From: an uncultured Bacillota bacterium
GTDB taxonomy: Bacteria; Bacillota; Limnochordia; Limnochordales; ZCTH02-B6
Assembly: GCA_937916565.1 (NCBI GenBank)
Contig: CALFSR010000226.1
Location: forward strand, 1 to 23,256
Length of the DNA stretch: 23,256 nucleotides
Direction: 5' to 3'
In this document: positions 1 to 7,366 of the stretch, one piece after another
How the letters are laid out: each line of letters starts with the position of its first letter
Numbering within the stretch: position 1 is the first letter of the stretch
Made by a program: the position numbers and the translations under genes
The notes under the pieces: generated by a model
The model's database searches: none
Seen by the model: only the letters and a program-made list of their open reading frames with translations
What the model was told of the DNA's origin: nothing

Positions 1-648
1 CACCCAAATCCCAAGCGCGTGGCGGTCATCGGCGGCGGCGACGGCGGCACCATCCGGGAAGTGCTCAAGCACCCGGGCGTTGAGAAGGCTGTGCTTATGG
101 AGATCGACCGCCGTGTGGTGGAGGCGAGCCGGGAGTTTCTGCCCAGCATCAGCGGGGCACTGGACGACCCCAGGGTCGAAATCCGCATCGGCGACGGCTT
201 TGGGCACATCCGCAGCGCGGAGAACGAGTATGACGTTGTCCTCATCGACTCTACCGAGCCGGTGGGCGCGGGCGGGGCGGCCACGGGGCTGTTTTCGCCG
301 GAGTTTTACGCGTCCGTCGGGCGCGCCCTCAAGGCCGACGGGATCATGGTGGCGCAGACGGAGTCCCCCTTCTTAAACCAGGAGTTGATCCGGCGGACGC
401 AAGCCGGTATCCGGGCGACGTTCCCGATCACCCGGCTCTATCTCGCCAGCATCCCGACGTATCCTAGCGGTCTGTGGAGCTTCACGCTGGGTTCAAAGGT
501 GTATGACCCGCTGGCCGTGGATCCGGCGAACATCCGGCAGCTTCCCACCCGCTACTACACGCCGCACGTTCACCACGCCGCCTTCCAGCTGCCCCGGTTC
601 GTAGAGGAGCTGGTGCAGTCCGCGGCCGCCGTAGGGGGCGCCGTGTAG
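1..648 (+). CDS. speE: Spermidine synthase (polyamine aminopropyltransferase), 5'-truncated by window edge
   Basis: Transfers an aminopropyl group from decarboxylated S-adenosylmethionine to putrescine (or to agmatine in some thermophiles) in the cytoplasm. The frame is open from base 1, starting with HPNPKR, so the gene begins upstream; by comparison with the roughly 276-residue Bacillus SpeE, about 70 N-terminal residues are missing. Visible signatures are the SAM-type glycine loop GGGDGG, the acidic VLMEID strand end, the DSTEPVG active-site segment, QTESPF, and IPTYPSGLW. The C-terminal YTPHVHHAAFQLP also fits the family. The stop TAG is one base before the speB start, as in the Bacillus speE-speB pair, so the two are very likely co-transcribed and translationally coupled. 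The choice between putrescine and agmatine as substrate cannot be read from the sequence. Confidence 0.95.
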   Translation, partial: HPNPKRVAVIGGGDGGTIREVLKHPGVEKAVLMEIDRRVVEASREFLPSISGALDDPRVEIRIGDGFGHIRSAENEYDVVLIDSTEPVGAGGAATGLFSPEFYASVGRALKADGIMVAQTESPFLNQELIRRTQAGIRATFPITRLYLASIPTYPSGLWSFTLGSKVYDPLAVDPANIRQLPTRYYTPHVHHAAFQLPRFVEELVQSAAAVGGAV

Positions 649-649
649 C

Positions 650-1543
650 ATGCCGGTCGTCGAGTCCGCCGGGCCTGCGGTGCCCGGTGCCGTCCCCAGG
701 CAGCGGTTTCTCGGGGCTGTGGACGACCCCGGGGCACCGGTCGTGCTTCTCGGGGCGCCCTTGGATGCCACCGTGAGTTTCCGCCCGGGCACGCGTTTCG
801 CCCCCGCCCGCATCCGCGACGTCAGCGACGGGCTTGAGGACTACAGTCCTTACCTGGGCCTGGACTTCAGCCAGGTGCCGTTTTGCGATGCGGGGGATGT
901 TGACCTGCCCTTCGGCGCTCCCGATACCGCCCTGGCTGCCATCGAACGGGCCACGTCCGCCGTGGTGGAACGGGGCCAGTTGCCCATCATCATGGGCGGG
1001 GAGCACCTGCTGACGTTGGCCACGGTGCGGGCTGTGCACCGCCGTTTCCCGGACCTGGTGGTCATCCAGTTTGACGCCCATGCCGACTTGCGCGATCATT
1101 ACCTGGGAGTTCGGCGCTCCCACGCGACGGTCATGCGCTGCGTCGGCGAGTTGGTCGGGTTTGAGAACCTTGTTCAGCTGGGCATCCGCTCGGGTACGCG
1201 GGAGGAGTTTGCCTTTGGGCGGGCGCGAACCCGCTTTTACCCGCTGCGGGTACTGGAGGCGTTGGACGAAGTAGCGCCGCAGCTGGCCGGTCGGCCTGTC
1301 TTCGTGACGATTGACATCGATGTGGTTGATCCGGGGTTCGCCCCGGGCACGGGCACGCCGGAACCCGGCGGCATCAGCCCGGCGGAACTCCTGGCGGCCG
1401 TCCACCGGCTGCGGGAGCTGCAGGTGGTCGGCATGGACTTGGTGGAAGTGTGCCCGCCCCAGGACACGAGTGACATCACCGCGGTGTTGGCGGCCAAGGT
1501 GGTGCGGGAAGCGATCCTCGGCTTTGGGAGTGGACGGCGATGA
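650..1543 (+). CDS. speB: Agmatinase (ureohydrolase family)
   Basis: A 297-residue arginase/agmatinase-fold enzyme that hydrolyses agmatine (or N1-aminopropylagmatine in Thermus-like pathways) to putrescine (or spermidine) and urea, using two Mn ions. Metal-ligand motifs are all visible: GGEH, FDAHADLRDH, and IDIDVVDPGFAPGTGTPEPGG. The match to Bacillus SpeB runs through IRSGTREEF and LVEVCPPQDTSD. The ATG lies one base after the speE stop with only a distant G-rich stretch upstream, so translation is probably coupled to speE. The gene ends in an ATGA overlap with argS. Together speE and speB indicate an arginine-to-agmatine route to polyamines; the arginine decarboxylase is not in the window. 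Confidence 0.95.
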   Translation: MPVVESAGPAVPGAVPRQRFLGAVDDPGAPVVLLGAPLDATVSFRPGTRFAPARIRDVSDGLEDYSPYLGLDFSQVPFCDAGDVDLPFGAPDTALAAIERATSAVVERGQLPIIMGGEHLLTLATVRAVHRRFPDLVVIQFDAHADLRDHYLGVRRSHATVMRCVGELVGFENLVQLGIRSGTREEFAFGRARTRFYPLRVLEALDEVAPQLAGRPVFVTIDIDVVDPGFAPGTGTPEPGGISPAELLAAVHRLRELQVVGMDLVEVCPPQDTSDITAVLAAKVVREAILGFGSGRR

Positions 1544-3363
1544 ACGTGGCGGCAAAGGCGCGGGCGCAAATCCAGCAACTGGTGTCGGAGGCGTTGCAGC
1601 GGGCGAGGTTTGCGGGGGATTTGTCCCTCGCCCGGGACGTGGCACCCGCCGAGATCTACGTGGAGCGTCCCAAGGACAGGCAGCACGGCGATTGGGCTAC
1701 CAACGCCGCCATGGTGCTGGCCCGGGAAGCCCGCACCGCGCCGCGCCAGATCGCCGAAGCCGTGGTGCGTCACCTCGATTCCACCGGCACCTTGGTGGAG
1801 CGGGCGGAGGTGGCGGGCCCCGGCTTCATCAATTTCTTCCTTAAAGAAACGTGGCTCGCTGAAGCGGTGCGGGCGATCCTGAATTCGGGGCCGGACTACG
1901 GCAAGGTCGAGTCGGGCCGGGGCCGGCGGGTGCTGGTAGAGTTTGTCAGCGCCAACCCGACCGGGCCGCTCAACGTGGTGAGCGCCCGGCACGCGGCCGT
2001 CGGCGACGTGCTCGCACGGGTGCTGGAGTGGGCCGGCTTTATCGTCGACCGGGAGTTTTACGTGAACGACGCCGGCAATCAGGTGCGCATGCTGGGAGCC
2101 GCTATGGACGTGCGGGTGCGGCAGCAGCTCGGCGAAAACGCCGAGCTGCCCGAGGGCGCCTATCCCGGCGAATACCTGATCGATATCGCACGGCAGTACT
2201 TGGCCGAGCACGGCGCGGACGACCGCCCGCAGGCCCCCGCGCCTTGGGCCGGTGAAGGCGCCGGCCAGGTCGCGCCCGCGGCGCAGCCTGCCGCCGGGCA
2301 GGACAGCGGCGGGGAAGACGACGAGCCGGCCGCACCCTCGCAGAAATGGCGCCGCGACCCCGCCTACGAAGCGTGGCTGGAGCGGCTGGCGCGGTTTGCC
2401 GTTGAGCGCATCGTGGCGGAGCAACAGGCCGTGCTGCGGGAGTACCGCGTCGAGTTTGACCGCTGGTTTCATGAGAGCGAGGTGCGCGCGGCCGGGGGCC
2501 CTGAAAACGTGGTCGAGCGGCTGCGCCATGCCGGCCACGCTTACGAGGCCGACGGGGCCGTTTGGATCCGCAGCACCTCGTTTGGCGACGACAAGGACCG
2601 GGTGCTCGTCAAGCGGGACGGCGGCTTCACCTACATCGTCCCGGACGTGGCTTACCACGTCAACAAGTTCGAGCGGGGCTACGACCATTTGATCAACCTG
2701 CTAGGCCGCGACCACTACGGCTATCATGTGCGCCTCAAGGCGGCGCTGGCGGCTCTCGGGTATGACCCGGCGGCGCTGGAGATCATCTACCTGCAGATGG
2801 TCCACCTGGTGCGCGGTGGGCAGGAGGTGCGCATGTCCAAGCGCCGCGGCGAATTTGTGGCCATGGCCGACTTCCTCAAGGAAGTCAGCGTGGATGCGGC
2901 GCGCTGGTTTTTCCTCATGCGCAGCACCGACTCGGAGCTGGACTTTGATCTGGACCTGGCCAACATGCAGACGAGCGACAACCCCGTGTATTACGTCCAA
3001 TACGCCCACGCGCGCATCTGCAGCATTTTCCGCCAGGCGCAGGCCGCCGGTCTCCCGGTGGGCGAGGCCCTCCGTGGGGCGCCCGTGGAGAAGCTTACCG
3101 AGGAGCCCGAGCGGGAGCTCGTGCGCAAGCTGGCCGAGCTGCCCGACGAGGTCGAGCTGGCGGCCGAGCGGCGGGAACCGCACCGCATGACCCGTTACGC
3201 CCTCGAGGTTGCGAGCGGGTTCCACTCCTTTTACACTCACTGCCGTGTGCTGGGCGACGACGAGGCCGTAACTGCCGCCCGGCTGGCTTTGTGCGCCGCC
3301 ACGCGCCAAGTGCTGGCCAACGTGCTGGCCATCATGGGGATTCGCGCACCGGAGGAAATGTAA
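1540..3363 (+). CDS. argS: Arginyl-tRNA synthetase (class I)
   Basis: A 607-residue class I synthetase that charges tRNA-Arg. The N-terminal additional domain (about 1-110) includes the HGDWATNAAM motif and GPGFINFFL. The catalytic domain follows with EFVSANPTGPL, NDAGNQ and FGDDKDRVLVKRDGG. The C-terminal anticodon-binding domain carries the typical NPVYYVQYAHARI. Two oddities stand out. The HIGH signature that should follow NPTGPL reads NVVS (residues 145-148), and the KMSKS loop is RMSKR (431-435). In addition, residues about 226-267 are an Ala/Pro/Gly/Glu-rich low-complexity insert between the conserved GEYLIDIA region and the next helical segment. The start ATG overlaps the speB stop as ATGA, so this gene is part of the speE-speB-argS unit. 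Overall length is slightly above the usual 550-590 because of the insert. Confidence 0.95.
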   Translation: MNVAAKARAQIQQLVSEALQRARFAGDLSLARDVAPAEIYVERPKDRQHGDWATNAAMVLAREARTAPRQIAEAVVRHLDSTGTLVERAEVAGPGFINFFLKETWLAEAVRAILNSGPDYGKVESGRGRRVLVEFVSANPTGPLNVVSARHAAVGDVLARVLEWAGFIVDREFYVNDAGNQVRMLGAAMDVRVRQQLGENAELPEGAYPGEYLIDIARQYLAEHGADDRPQAPAPWAGEGAGQVAPAAQPAAGQDSGGEDDEPAAPSQKWRRDPAYEAWLERLARFAVERIVAEQQAVLREYRVEFDRWFHESEVRAAGGPENVVERLRHAGHAYEADGAVWIRSTSFGDDKDRVLVKRDGGFTYIVPDVAYHVNKFERGYDHLINLLGRDHYGYHVRLKAALAALGYDPAALEIIYLQMVHLVRGGQEVRMSKRRGEFVAMADFLKEVSVDAARWFFLMRSTDSELDFDLDLANMQTSDNPVYYVQYAHARICSIFRQAQAAGLPVGEALRGAPVEKLTEEPERELVRKLAELPDEVELAAERREPHRMTRYALEVASGFHSFYTHCRVLGDDEAVTAARLALCAATRQVLANVLAIMGIRAPEEM

Positions 3364-3483
3364 GGGCTCCGGGCGCTTCGCTTTGCGCTCCCGGGCATTG
3401 CCGCGGCCTTTGGGCATGCCCGGCGGGCGCGCGCGGCATGCGGGCCCAACCCCCGGACCGGGCCGGGGCGACGTCAAGGAGGG
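3364..3483 (+). promoter_or_regulatory. argS-pyrG intergenic leader with competing hairpins
   Basis: The 120-base gap is very GC-rich and holds overlapping inverted repeats. One possible hairpin pairs CCGGGCGC (3369-3376) with GCGCTCCCGG (3385-3394), with a small bulge. A second pairs CCGGGCA (3391-3397) with TGCCCGG (3417-3423). They share 3391-3394 and so cannot form together. GCATGC occurs twice (3414-3419 and 3436-3441). No clear -10 box or T-tract is seen. The segment ends with the ribosome binding site AAGGAGGG at 3476-3483. Whether it controls pyrG is inference. Confidence 0.4.
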
Positions 3484-3486
3484 ACT

Positions 3487-5121
3487 ATGGCGATGACCCG
3501 ATACATCTTCGTGACCGGTGGGGTCGTTTCCGGACTGGGCAAGGGGATCACCGCGGCGTCATTGGGCAGGCTGCTCAAGAGCCGGGGCTTGTCCGTGACG
3601 ATCATCAAGATGGATCCGTACATCAACGTAGACCCGGGGACCATGAGCCCCTTGCAGCACGGGGAGGTGTTCGTCACCGAGGACGGCACCGAAACCGATC
3701 TGGACCTTGGACATTACGAACGGTTCATTGACGAGGACCTCGGCCGGGAGAACAACCTTACCGCGGGCCGCATCTACTGGTCCGTGCTGACTAAGGAGCG
3801 CCGTGGCGACTTCCTGGGCGGCACGGTTCAGGTCATCCCTCACGTCACCAACGAGATCAAATCGTGCATCCGCCGGGCGGCCGAGTCGCGGCCGGACCTG
3901 GATGTAATAATCGTCGAGGTCGGCGGCACCGTGGGCGACATCGAGAGCTTGCCGTTCCTGGAGGCCATCCGCCAGCTGCGCAGCGAGATTGGCCGCGACA
4001 ACTGCCTGTACGTGCACGTGACGCTCGTCCCGTACGTGCGGGCCGCGGGCGAGCTCAAGACCAAGCCGACGCAGCACAGCGTCAAGGAACTGCGCAGCAT
4101 CGGCATTCAACCCGACATTATCGTGTGCCGGGCCGAGCGGCCGCTTTCTCCGGAGATCCGGGAAAAGATCGCGCTTTTTTGCGACGTGCCGCCCGAAGCG
4201 GTCATCCCCAACGTCGATACGGAAACGATCTACGCGGTGCCCCTGCTCTTGGAGCAGGAGGGCCTGGACACCCTGGTGCTCCAGCGCCTGCGTCTGCCCG
4301 CGGGCGAGCGGGATCTGCGCGAGTGGAGGGCCATCGTGGACCGCATCCGCAACCCGCGGGAGCGGCTGCGCGTTGCCATCGTGGGCAAATACGTGTCGCT
4401 GCCCGACGCATACTTGAGTGTCTGCGAGGCTTTGACCCATGCCGGTGCGAGCCACGGAGCGGCCGTCGAGATTAAGTGGGTGTCGGCGGAAGACGTGGAG
4501 GCTCAAGGGCCTGAGCAGTTCCTGGCGGACGTCGACGGCGTCCTCGTACCGGGCGGCTTCGGCTCCCGGGGCATCGAGGGCAAGATCGCGGCCATTCGCT
4601 GGGCTCGTGAGCAAGGCGTACCGTACCTCGGCTTGTGCCTCGGCATGCAGCTGGCCGTCGTGGAGACCGCGCGTCATCTCGCGGGCCTTGAGGGCGCACA
4701 CAGCCGCGAGTTTGACCCGGAGACGCCCCATCCGGTGGTGGACCTCATGCCGGACCAGCACGGCGTCGACGCCCTGGGCGGCACCATGCGCCTTGGCCGG
4801 GCCGAGTGCCATGCGCAGCCGGGAAGCCTGACGGCCAAGCTATACGGCAGCCCGGTGTTTTACGAGCGGCACCGGCACCGTTACGAGGTGAACCCCGCGT
4901 ACTGGGAGCGCCTTGAGCAGGCCGGAATCGTCATCGCCGCGCGCTCTGCCGACGGGCGGCGGGTCGAGGTCATCGAGCGGCCGGATCACCCGTTCTTCGT
5001 TGCCAGCCAGTTCCACCCGGAGTGGCGGTCCCGTCCCAACCGGCCGCATCCGCTGTTTTCGGGTTTCGTGGCCGCCGCGGTGAGCCGGCGGCGGCTGCCG
5101 GTAGGCAACCCTGTAGAATAG
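3487..5121 (+). CDS. pyrG: CTP synthase (glutamine-hydrolysing)
   Basis: Amidates UTP to CTP using ATP and glutamine. The N-terminal synthetase domain (about 1-270) shows VTGGVVSGLGKGITAASLG, KMDPYINVDPGTM, and HGEVFVTEDGTETDLDLGHYERF. The C-terminal class I glutamine amidotransferase domain shows the nucleophile in LGLCLGMQL (Cys384) and the His510/Glu512 pair in QFHPEW. Full length is 544 residues, normal for the family. The start is uncertain by two codons: AAGGAGGG ends 3 nt before the ATG at 3487 and 9 nt before an in-frame ATG at 3493, and family members usually begin MTKYIFVTGG, which favours 3493. It sits downstream of argS after a structured gap. Confidence 0.96.
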   Translation: MAMTRYIFVTGGVVSGLGKGITAASLGRLLKSRGLSVTIIKMDPYINVDPGTMSPLQHGEVFVTEDGTETDLDLGHYERFIDEDLGRENNLTAGRIYWSVLTKERRGDFLGGTVQVIPHVTNEIKSCIRRAAESRPDLDVIIVEVGGTVGDIESLPFLEAIRQLRSEIGRDNCLYVHVTLVPYVRAAGELKTKPTQHSVKELRSIGIQPDIIVCRAERPLSPEIREKIALFCDVPPEAVIPNVDTETIYAVPLLLEQEGLDTLVLQRLRLPAGERDLREWRAIVDRIRNPRERLRVAIVGKYVSLPDAYLSVCEALTHAGASHGAAVEIKWVSAEDVEAQGPEQFLADVDGVLVPGGFGSRGIEGKIAAIRWAREQGVPYLGLCLGMQLAVVETARHLAGLEGAHSREFDPETPHPVVDLMPDQHGVDALGGTMRLGRAECHAQPGSLTAKLYGSPVFYERHRHRYEVNPAYWERLEQAGIVIAARSADGRRVEVIERPDHPFFVASQFHPEWRSRPNRPHPLFSGFVAAAVSRRRLPVGNPVE

Positions 5122-5133
5122 GGGGCACGGGTC

Positions 5134-5142
5134 TGATATAAT
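5134..5142 (+). promoter_or_regulatory. Extended -10 promoter of the DUF151 gene
   Basis: TGaTATAAT is a perfect extended -10 element. The -35 region 17 bases upstream (5114-5119, TAGAAT) is weak, as is common when the TGn extension is present. The expected start is near 5149, giving a short 5' leader before the GTG start at 5175. Confidence 0.7.
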
Positions 5143-5174
5143 AAGACAAAAGCGCTCCGAGGGGTGAGGCAGCC

Positions 5175-5657
5175 GTGGTCAGGATGAAGGTCAAGGTCGT
5201 CGGCTTGGACCAGAACACGCTCATCCCTGTGGTCGTCATTACGGACATGGAGGAGTCGGGGTTCATCCCCATCCTGATCGGGCCGGCAGAGGCGCAGGCC
5301 ATCAGCGCGGAGATCGAGCGCAACAAGCCGCAGCGGCCCATGACGCACGATCTCCTCAAGAACGTGCTCGATCAGCTCGGCGCCAAGGTGGAGCGCGTCA
5401 TCATCAACGATCTTAAGGAAGAAGTGTACTACGCCCGGGTCCAGTTGCGGACGGAGAAGGGCGTCATCGATATCGACGCCCGCCCCAGCGATGCCATTGC
5501 GCTTGCCCTGCGGGCCGAGGCGCCCATCTACGTCAGCGAGGAAGTCGCAGCCCGGGCCGTCATCAGCAACAAGAAGACGGACGATGAGATGGAGCAGTTC
5601 CGCCGGTTCCTCGACAGCGTCAGCCCGGAGGATTTCCAGCGCAACTTGCAGCAGTAG
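5175..5657 (+). CDS. Bifunctional nuclease (BFN, DUF151) family protein
   Basis: A 160-residue protein matching the DUF151/bifunctional nuclease domain family along its length: MKVKVVGLDQNTLIPVV at the start, FIPILIGPAEAQAI, a central LLKNVLDQLGAKVERVIINDL, and the diagnostic ARPSDAIALALRAEAPIYV near residues 105-125. Some family members have reported DNase/RNase activity; for bacterial single-domain copies the physiological role is not settled. The GTG start is preceded by GAGGGGTGAG (5158-5167) with good spacing; an in-frame ATG at 5184 is the alternative. The gene has its own extended -10 promoter just upstream, so it need not depend on pyrG transcription. The C-terminal tail (about 130-160) is acidic and charged, probably helical. 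Confidence 0.9.
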   Translation: MVRMKVKVVGLDQNTLIPVVVITDMEESGFIPILIGPAEAQAISAEIERNKPQRPMTHDLLKNVLDQLGAKVERVIINDLKEEVYYARVQLRTEKGVIDIDARPSDAIALALRAEAPIYVSEEVAARAVISNKKTDDEMEQFRRFLDSVSPEDFQRNLQQ

Positions 5658-5699
5658 GGCGCGGAATAATTAACCCCTTTTGATCCCCATACTGATGAT

Positions 5700-5723
5700 G
5701 CGGGCGCTGTCACCGCGCTTTTT
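5700..5723 (+). terminator. Weak candidate terminator after the DUF151 gene
   Basis: GCGG (5700-5703) can pair with CCGC (5713-5716), or GGGCGC can pair with GCGCTT using wobbles, followed by a five-T run at 5719-5723. The stem is short, so this may only be partial termination. Confidence 0.3.
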
Positions 5724-5954
5724 GGTGGATGAGACTGGAAAATCGCTGCGGCGCAGCAGGATTTGCAGCGGCCGCAGCGAAGTGAACGTCCCGGCGGAGC
5801 CGCGCCCGCTGCATCCCTGCACTTGCATGCTCATGCTTATCAGGTGAATCGTTCTGTCATACCAGTTGATCTGGAGATATCCCCAGCGTGTATGCCGCCG
5901 TGCGGAGTGTAGTCCCATCCATCAGGAGTCTCCATGCCCGCCACGGGTCGTTTT

Positions 5955-5961
5955 GAGGAGG
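5955..5961 (+). promoter_or_regulatory. Ribosome binding site fixing the rho start
   Basis: GAGGAGG lies 8 nt before the ATG at 5970. An in-frame ATG at 5934 gives a longer frame but has no comparable site, so 5970 is chosen. Confidence 0.8.
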
Positions 5962-5969
5962 AATTCGGC

Positions 5970-7241
5970 ATGAACATCGCCGAGCTGCAGGCGAAGACCA
6001 CCGGCGAGCTGCAGGAAATTGCGCGCCAGCTGGAGATCGCCGGGTACAGCAAGATGCGCAAGAACAGCTTGATCATGGAGATCTTGCGCAAGGAAACCGA
6101 AAAGGACGGTCTCCTGTTCACCCAGGGCATCCTGGAGATCCTCCCCGACGGCTACGGGTTTTTGCGGGTGGACGGCTACACGCCAAGCCCGGAGGACGTC
6201 TACGTCTCGCCTTCGCAAATAAGGCGCTTTCACCTGCGCACGGGCGACGTCGTCCTCGGGCAGGTGCGGCCGCCAAAGGACAACGAGCGCTACTACGCCT
6301 TGCTGCGGGTCGTCGCCGTCAACCTGCTCGATCCGGAGCAGGCGATGCGGCGGCCGTCCTTTGACGACTTGACGCCGGTATACCCGGATGAGCGCATTCG
6401 GCTGGAAGTTCAAGGGCAGAAAGACGTTGCCACACGCCTCATCGACATCATCGCTCCCCTGGGCAAGGGCCAGCGGGCGATGATCGTTGCCCCGCCCAAG
6501 GCAGGCAAGACCACGGTCCTCAAGAAAATCGCCAACAGCATCTCGGCCAACCACCCCGAGATTGATCTCATCGTCCTGCTCATCGACGAACGCCCGGAGG
6601 AAGTGACCGATATGGAGCGTTCGGTCGACGGCGAAGTCGTCGCATCCACGTTTGACCTGCCGCCGGACAACCATGTGCGGGTGGCGGAGCTTGTGCTCGA
6701 GCGGGCCAAGCGCCTCGTGGAACACGGCCGCGACGTGGTTATCCTGCTCGACAGCATCACGCGCCTTGCCCGGGCGTACAACCTCGTCGTGCCGCCTTCG
6801 GGCCGGACGCTTACGGGCGGCGTCGACCCGGCGTCCCTGCGGGGGCCGAAGCGCTTCTTCGGTGCCGCCCGCAACATTGAGGAAGGCGGCAGCCTGACCA
6901 TCATCGCCACCGCCCTGGTGGAGACGGGCAGCCGGGCCGACGACGTCATTTATGAGGAGTTCAAGGGGACCGGCAACTGCGAGCTGCACTTGGACCGGCG
7001 CCTGGCCGAGCGCCGCATTTTCCCCGCCATCGACATCTACAAGTCGGGTACCCGCAAGGAGGAACTGCTTTTGTCCGAGCGGGAGCTCGATACCATGTTC
7101 GTCCTGCGCAAGCTTTTGGGCTCCCTCGGCACCGCCGAGACGACCGACCTGCTTATCGAGCGTCTGACTAACACCCAGAGCAACGCGGAGTTCATCGAGC
7201 TCGTGTTGCACTCGCCATTTGCGGAAAGCGCCCGCGCCTAG
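5970..7241 (+). CDS. rho: Transcription termination factor Rho
   Basis: A 423-residue hexameric RNA helicase that terminates transcription at C-rich, unstructured RNA. The N-terminal Rho_N helix-extended-loop domain (about 1-45) begins MNIAELQAKTTGELQEIA. The cold-shock-like primary RNA-binding domain follows with GILEILPDGYGFLR and DVYVSPSQIRRFHLRTGD. The ATPase core carries the Walker A APPKAGKTT, Walker B VILLDSITRLARAYN, the GRTLTGGVD segment, RNIEEGGSLTIIATALVETG, and the DDVIYEEFKGTGN motif. The length is typical of Rho proteins without N-terminal insertions. The preferred ATG at 5970 has GAGGAGG 8 nt upstream. It is followed 125 nt later by a cell-wall peptidase rather than by rpmE, which often follows rho in Firmicutes. 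Confidence 0.97.
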   Translation: MNIAELQAKTTGELQEIARQLEIAGYSKMRKNSLIMEILRKETEKDGLLFTQGILEILPDGYGFLRVDGYTPSPEDVYVSPSQIRRFHLRTGDVVLGQVRPPKDNERYYALLRVVAVNLLDPEQAMRRPSFDDLTPVYPDERIRLEVQGQKDVATRLIDIIAPLGKGQRAMIVAPPKAGKTTVLKKIANSISANHPEIDLIVLLIDERPEEVTDMERSVDGEVVASTFDLPPDNHVRVAELVLERAKRLVEHGRDVVILLDSITRLARAYNLVVPPSGRTLTGGVDPASLRGPKRFFGAARNIEEGGSLTIIATALVETGSRADDVIYEEFKGTGNCELHLDRRLAERRIFPAIDIYKSGTRKEELLLSERELDTMFVLRKLLGSLGTAETTDLLIERLTNTQSNAEFIELVLHSPFAESARA

Positions 7242-7366
7242 GCAGGGATCCTGCGCTTGGGTGTGGAAGGACGAGCAAGTTAGCAGTTCCTGGCAAACGG
7301 AGTACGGACAGCTGCGAGCGAACGCCATCCCGAACGCACGCTCGATGAAGCATTGGAGGGTGCTGG

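Larger units (their letters stand above)
5658..5969 (+). promoter_or_regulatory. 312-nt gene-free leader upstream of rho
   Basis: No protein-coding signal is seen here. The segment holds a weak terminator-like hairpin with a T-run (5700-5723) and an 8-bp inverted repeat CGCTGCGG (5744-5751) / CCGCAGCG (5772-5779). It is noticeably less GC-rich than its surroundings between about 5820 and 5920. Long 5' leaders are known for rho genes in several bacteria and serve autoregulation by Rho-dependent termination. That this leader does the same is inference; no convincing -35/-10 pair was found. Confidence 0.4.

Noticed and set aside
1237..2688. Long minus-strand open frame (483 codons) opposite speB-argS
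   Set aside because: It covers two unmistakable plus-strand genes and shows no recognisable motif; similar shadows occur opposite pyrG, rho, the M20 gene and the fusion gene.
4011..4020. Other GTGCAC-containing sites as additional operators
   Set aside because: Isolated GTGCAC hexamers inside coding regions (for example in pyrG and in the fusion gene near 18208) lack the second arm at the right spacing and are not near promoters.
5934..5969. Earlier in-frame ATG for rho
   Set aside because: The 12 extra residues do not belong to the Rho N-domain, and GAGGAGG is placed correctly only for the ATG at 5970.
7242..7366. Possible c-di-AMP (ydaO-type) riboswitch ahead of the LysM-M23 gene
   Set aside because: Such riboswitches often precede cell-wall peptidase genes, but I could not find the conserved core motifs in this 125-base gap; only a short GCAGG/CCTGC repeat is present.
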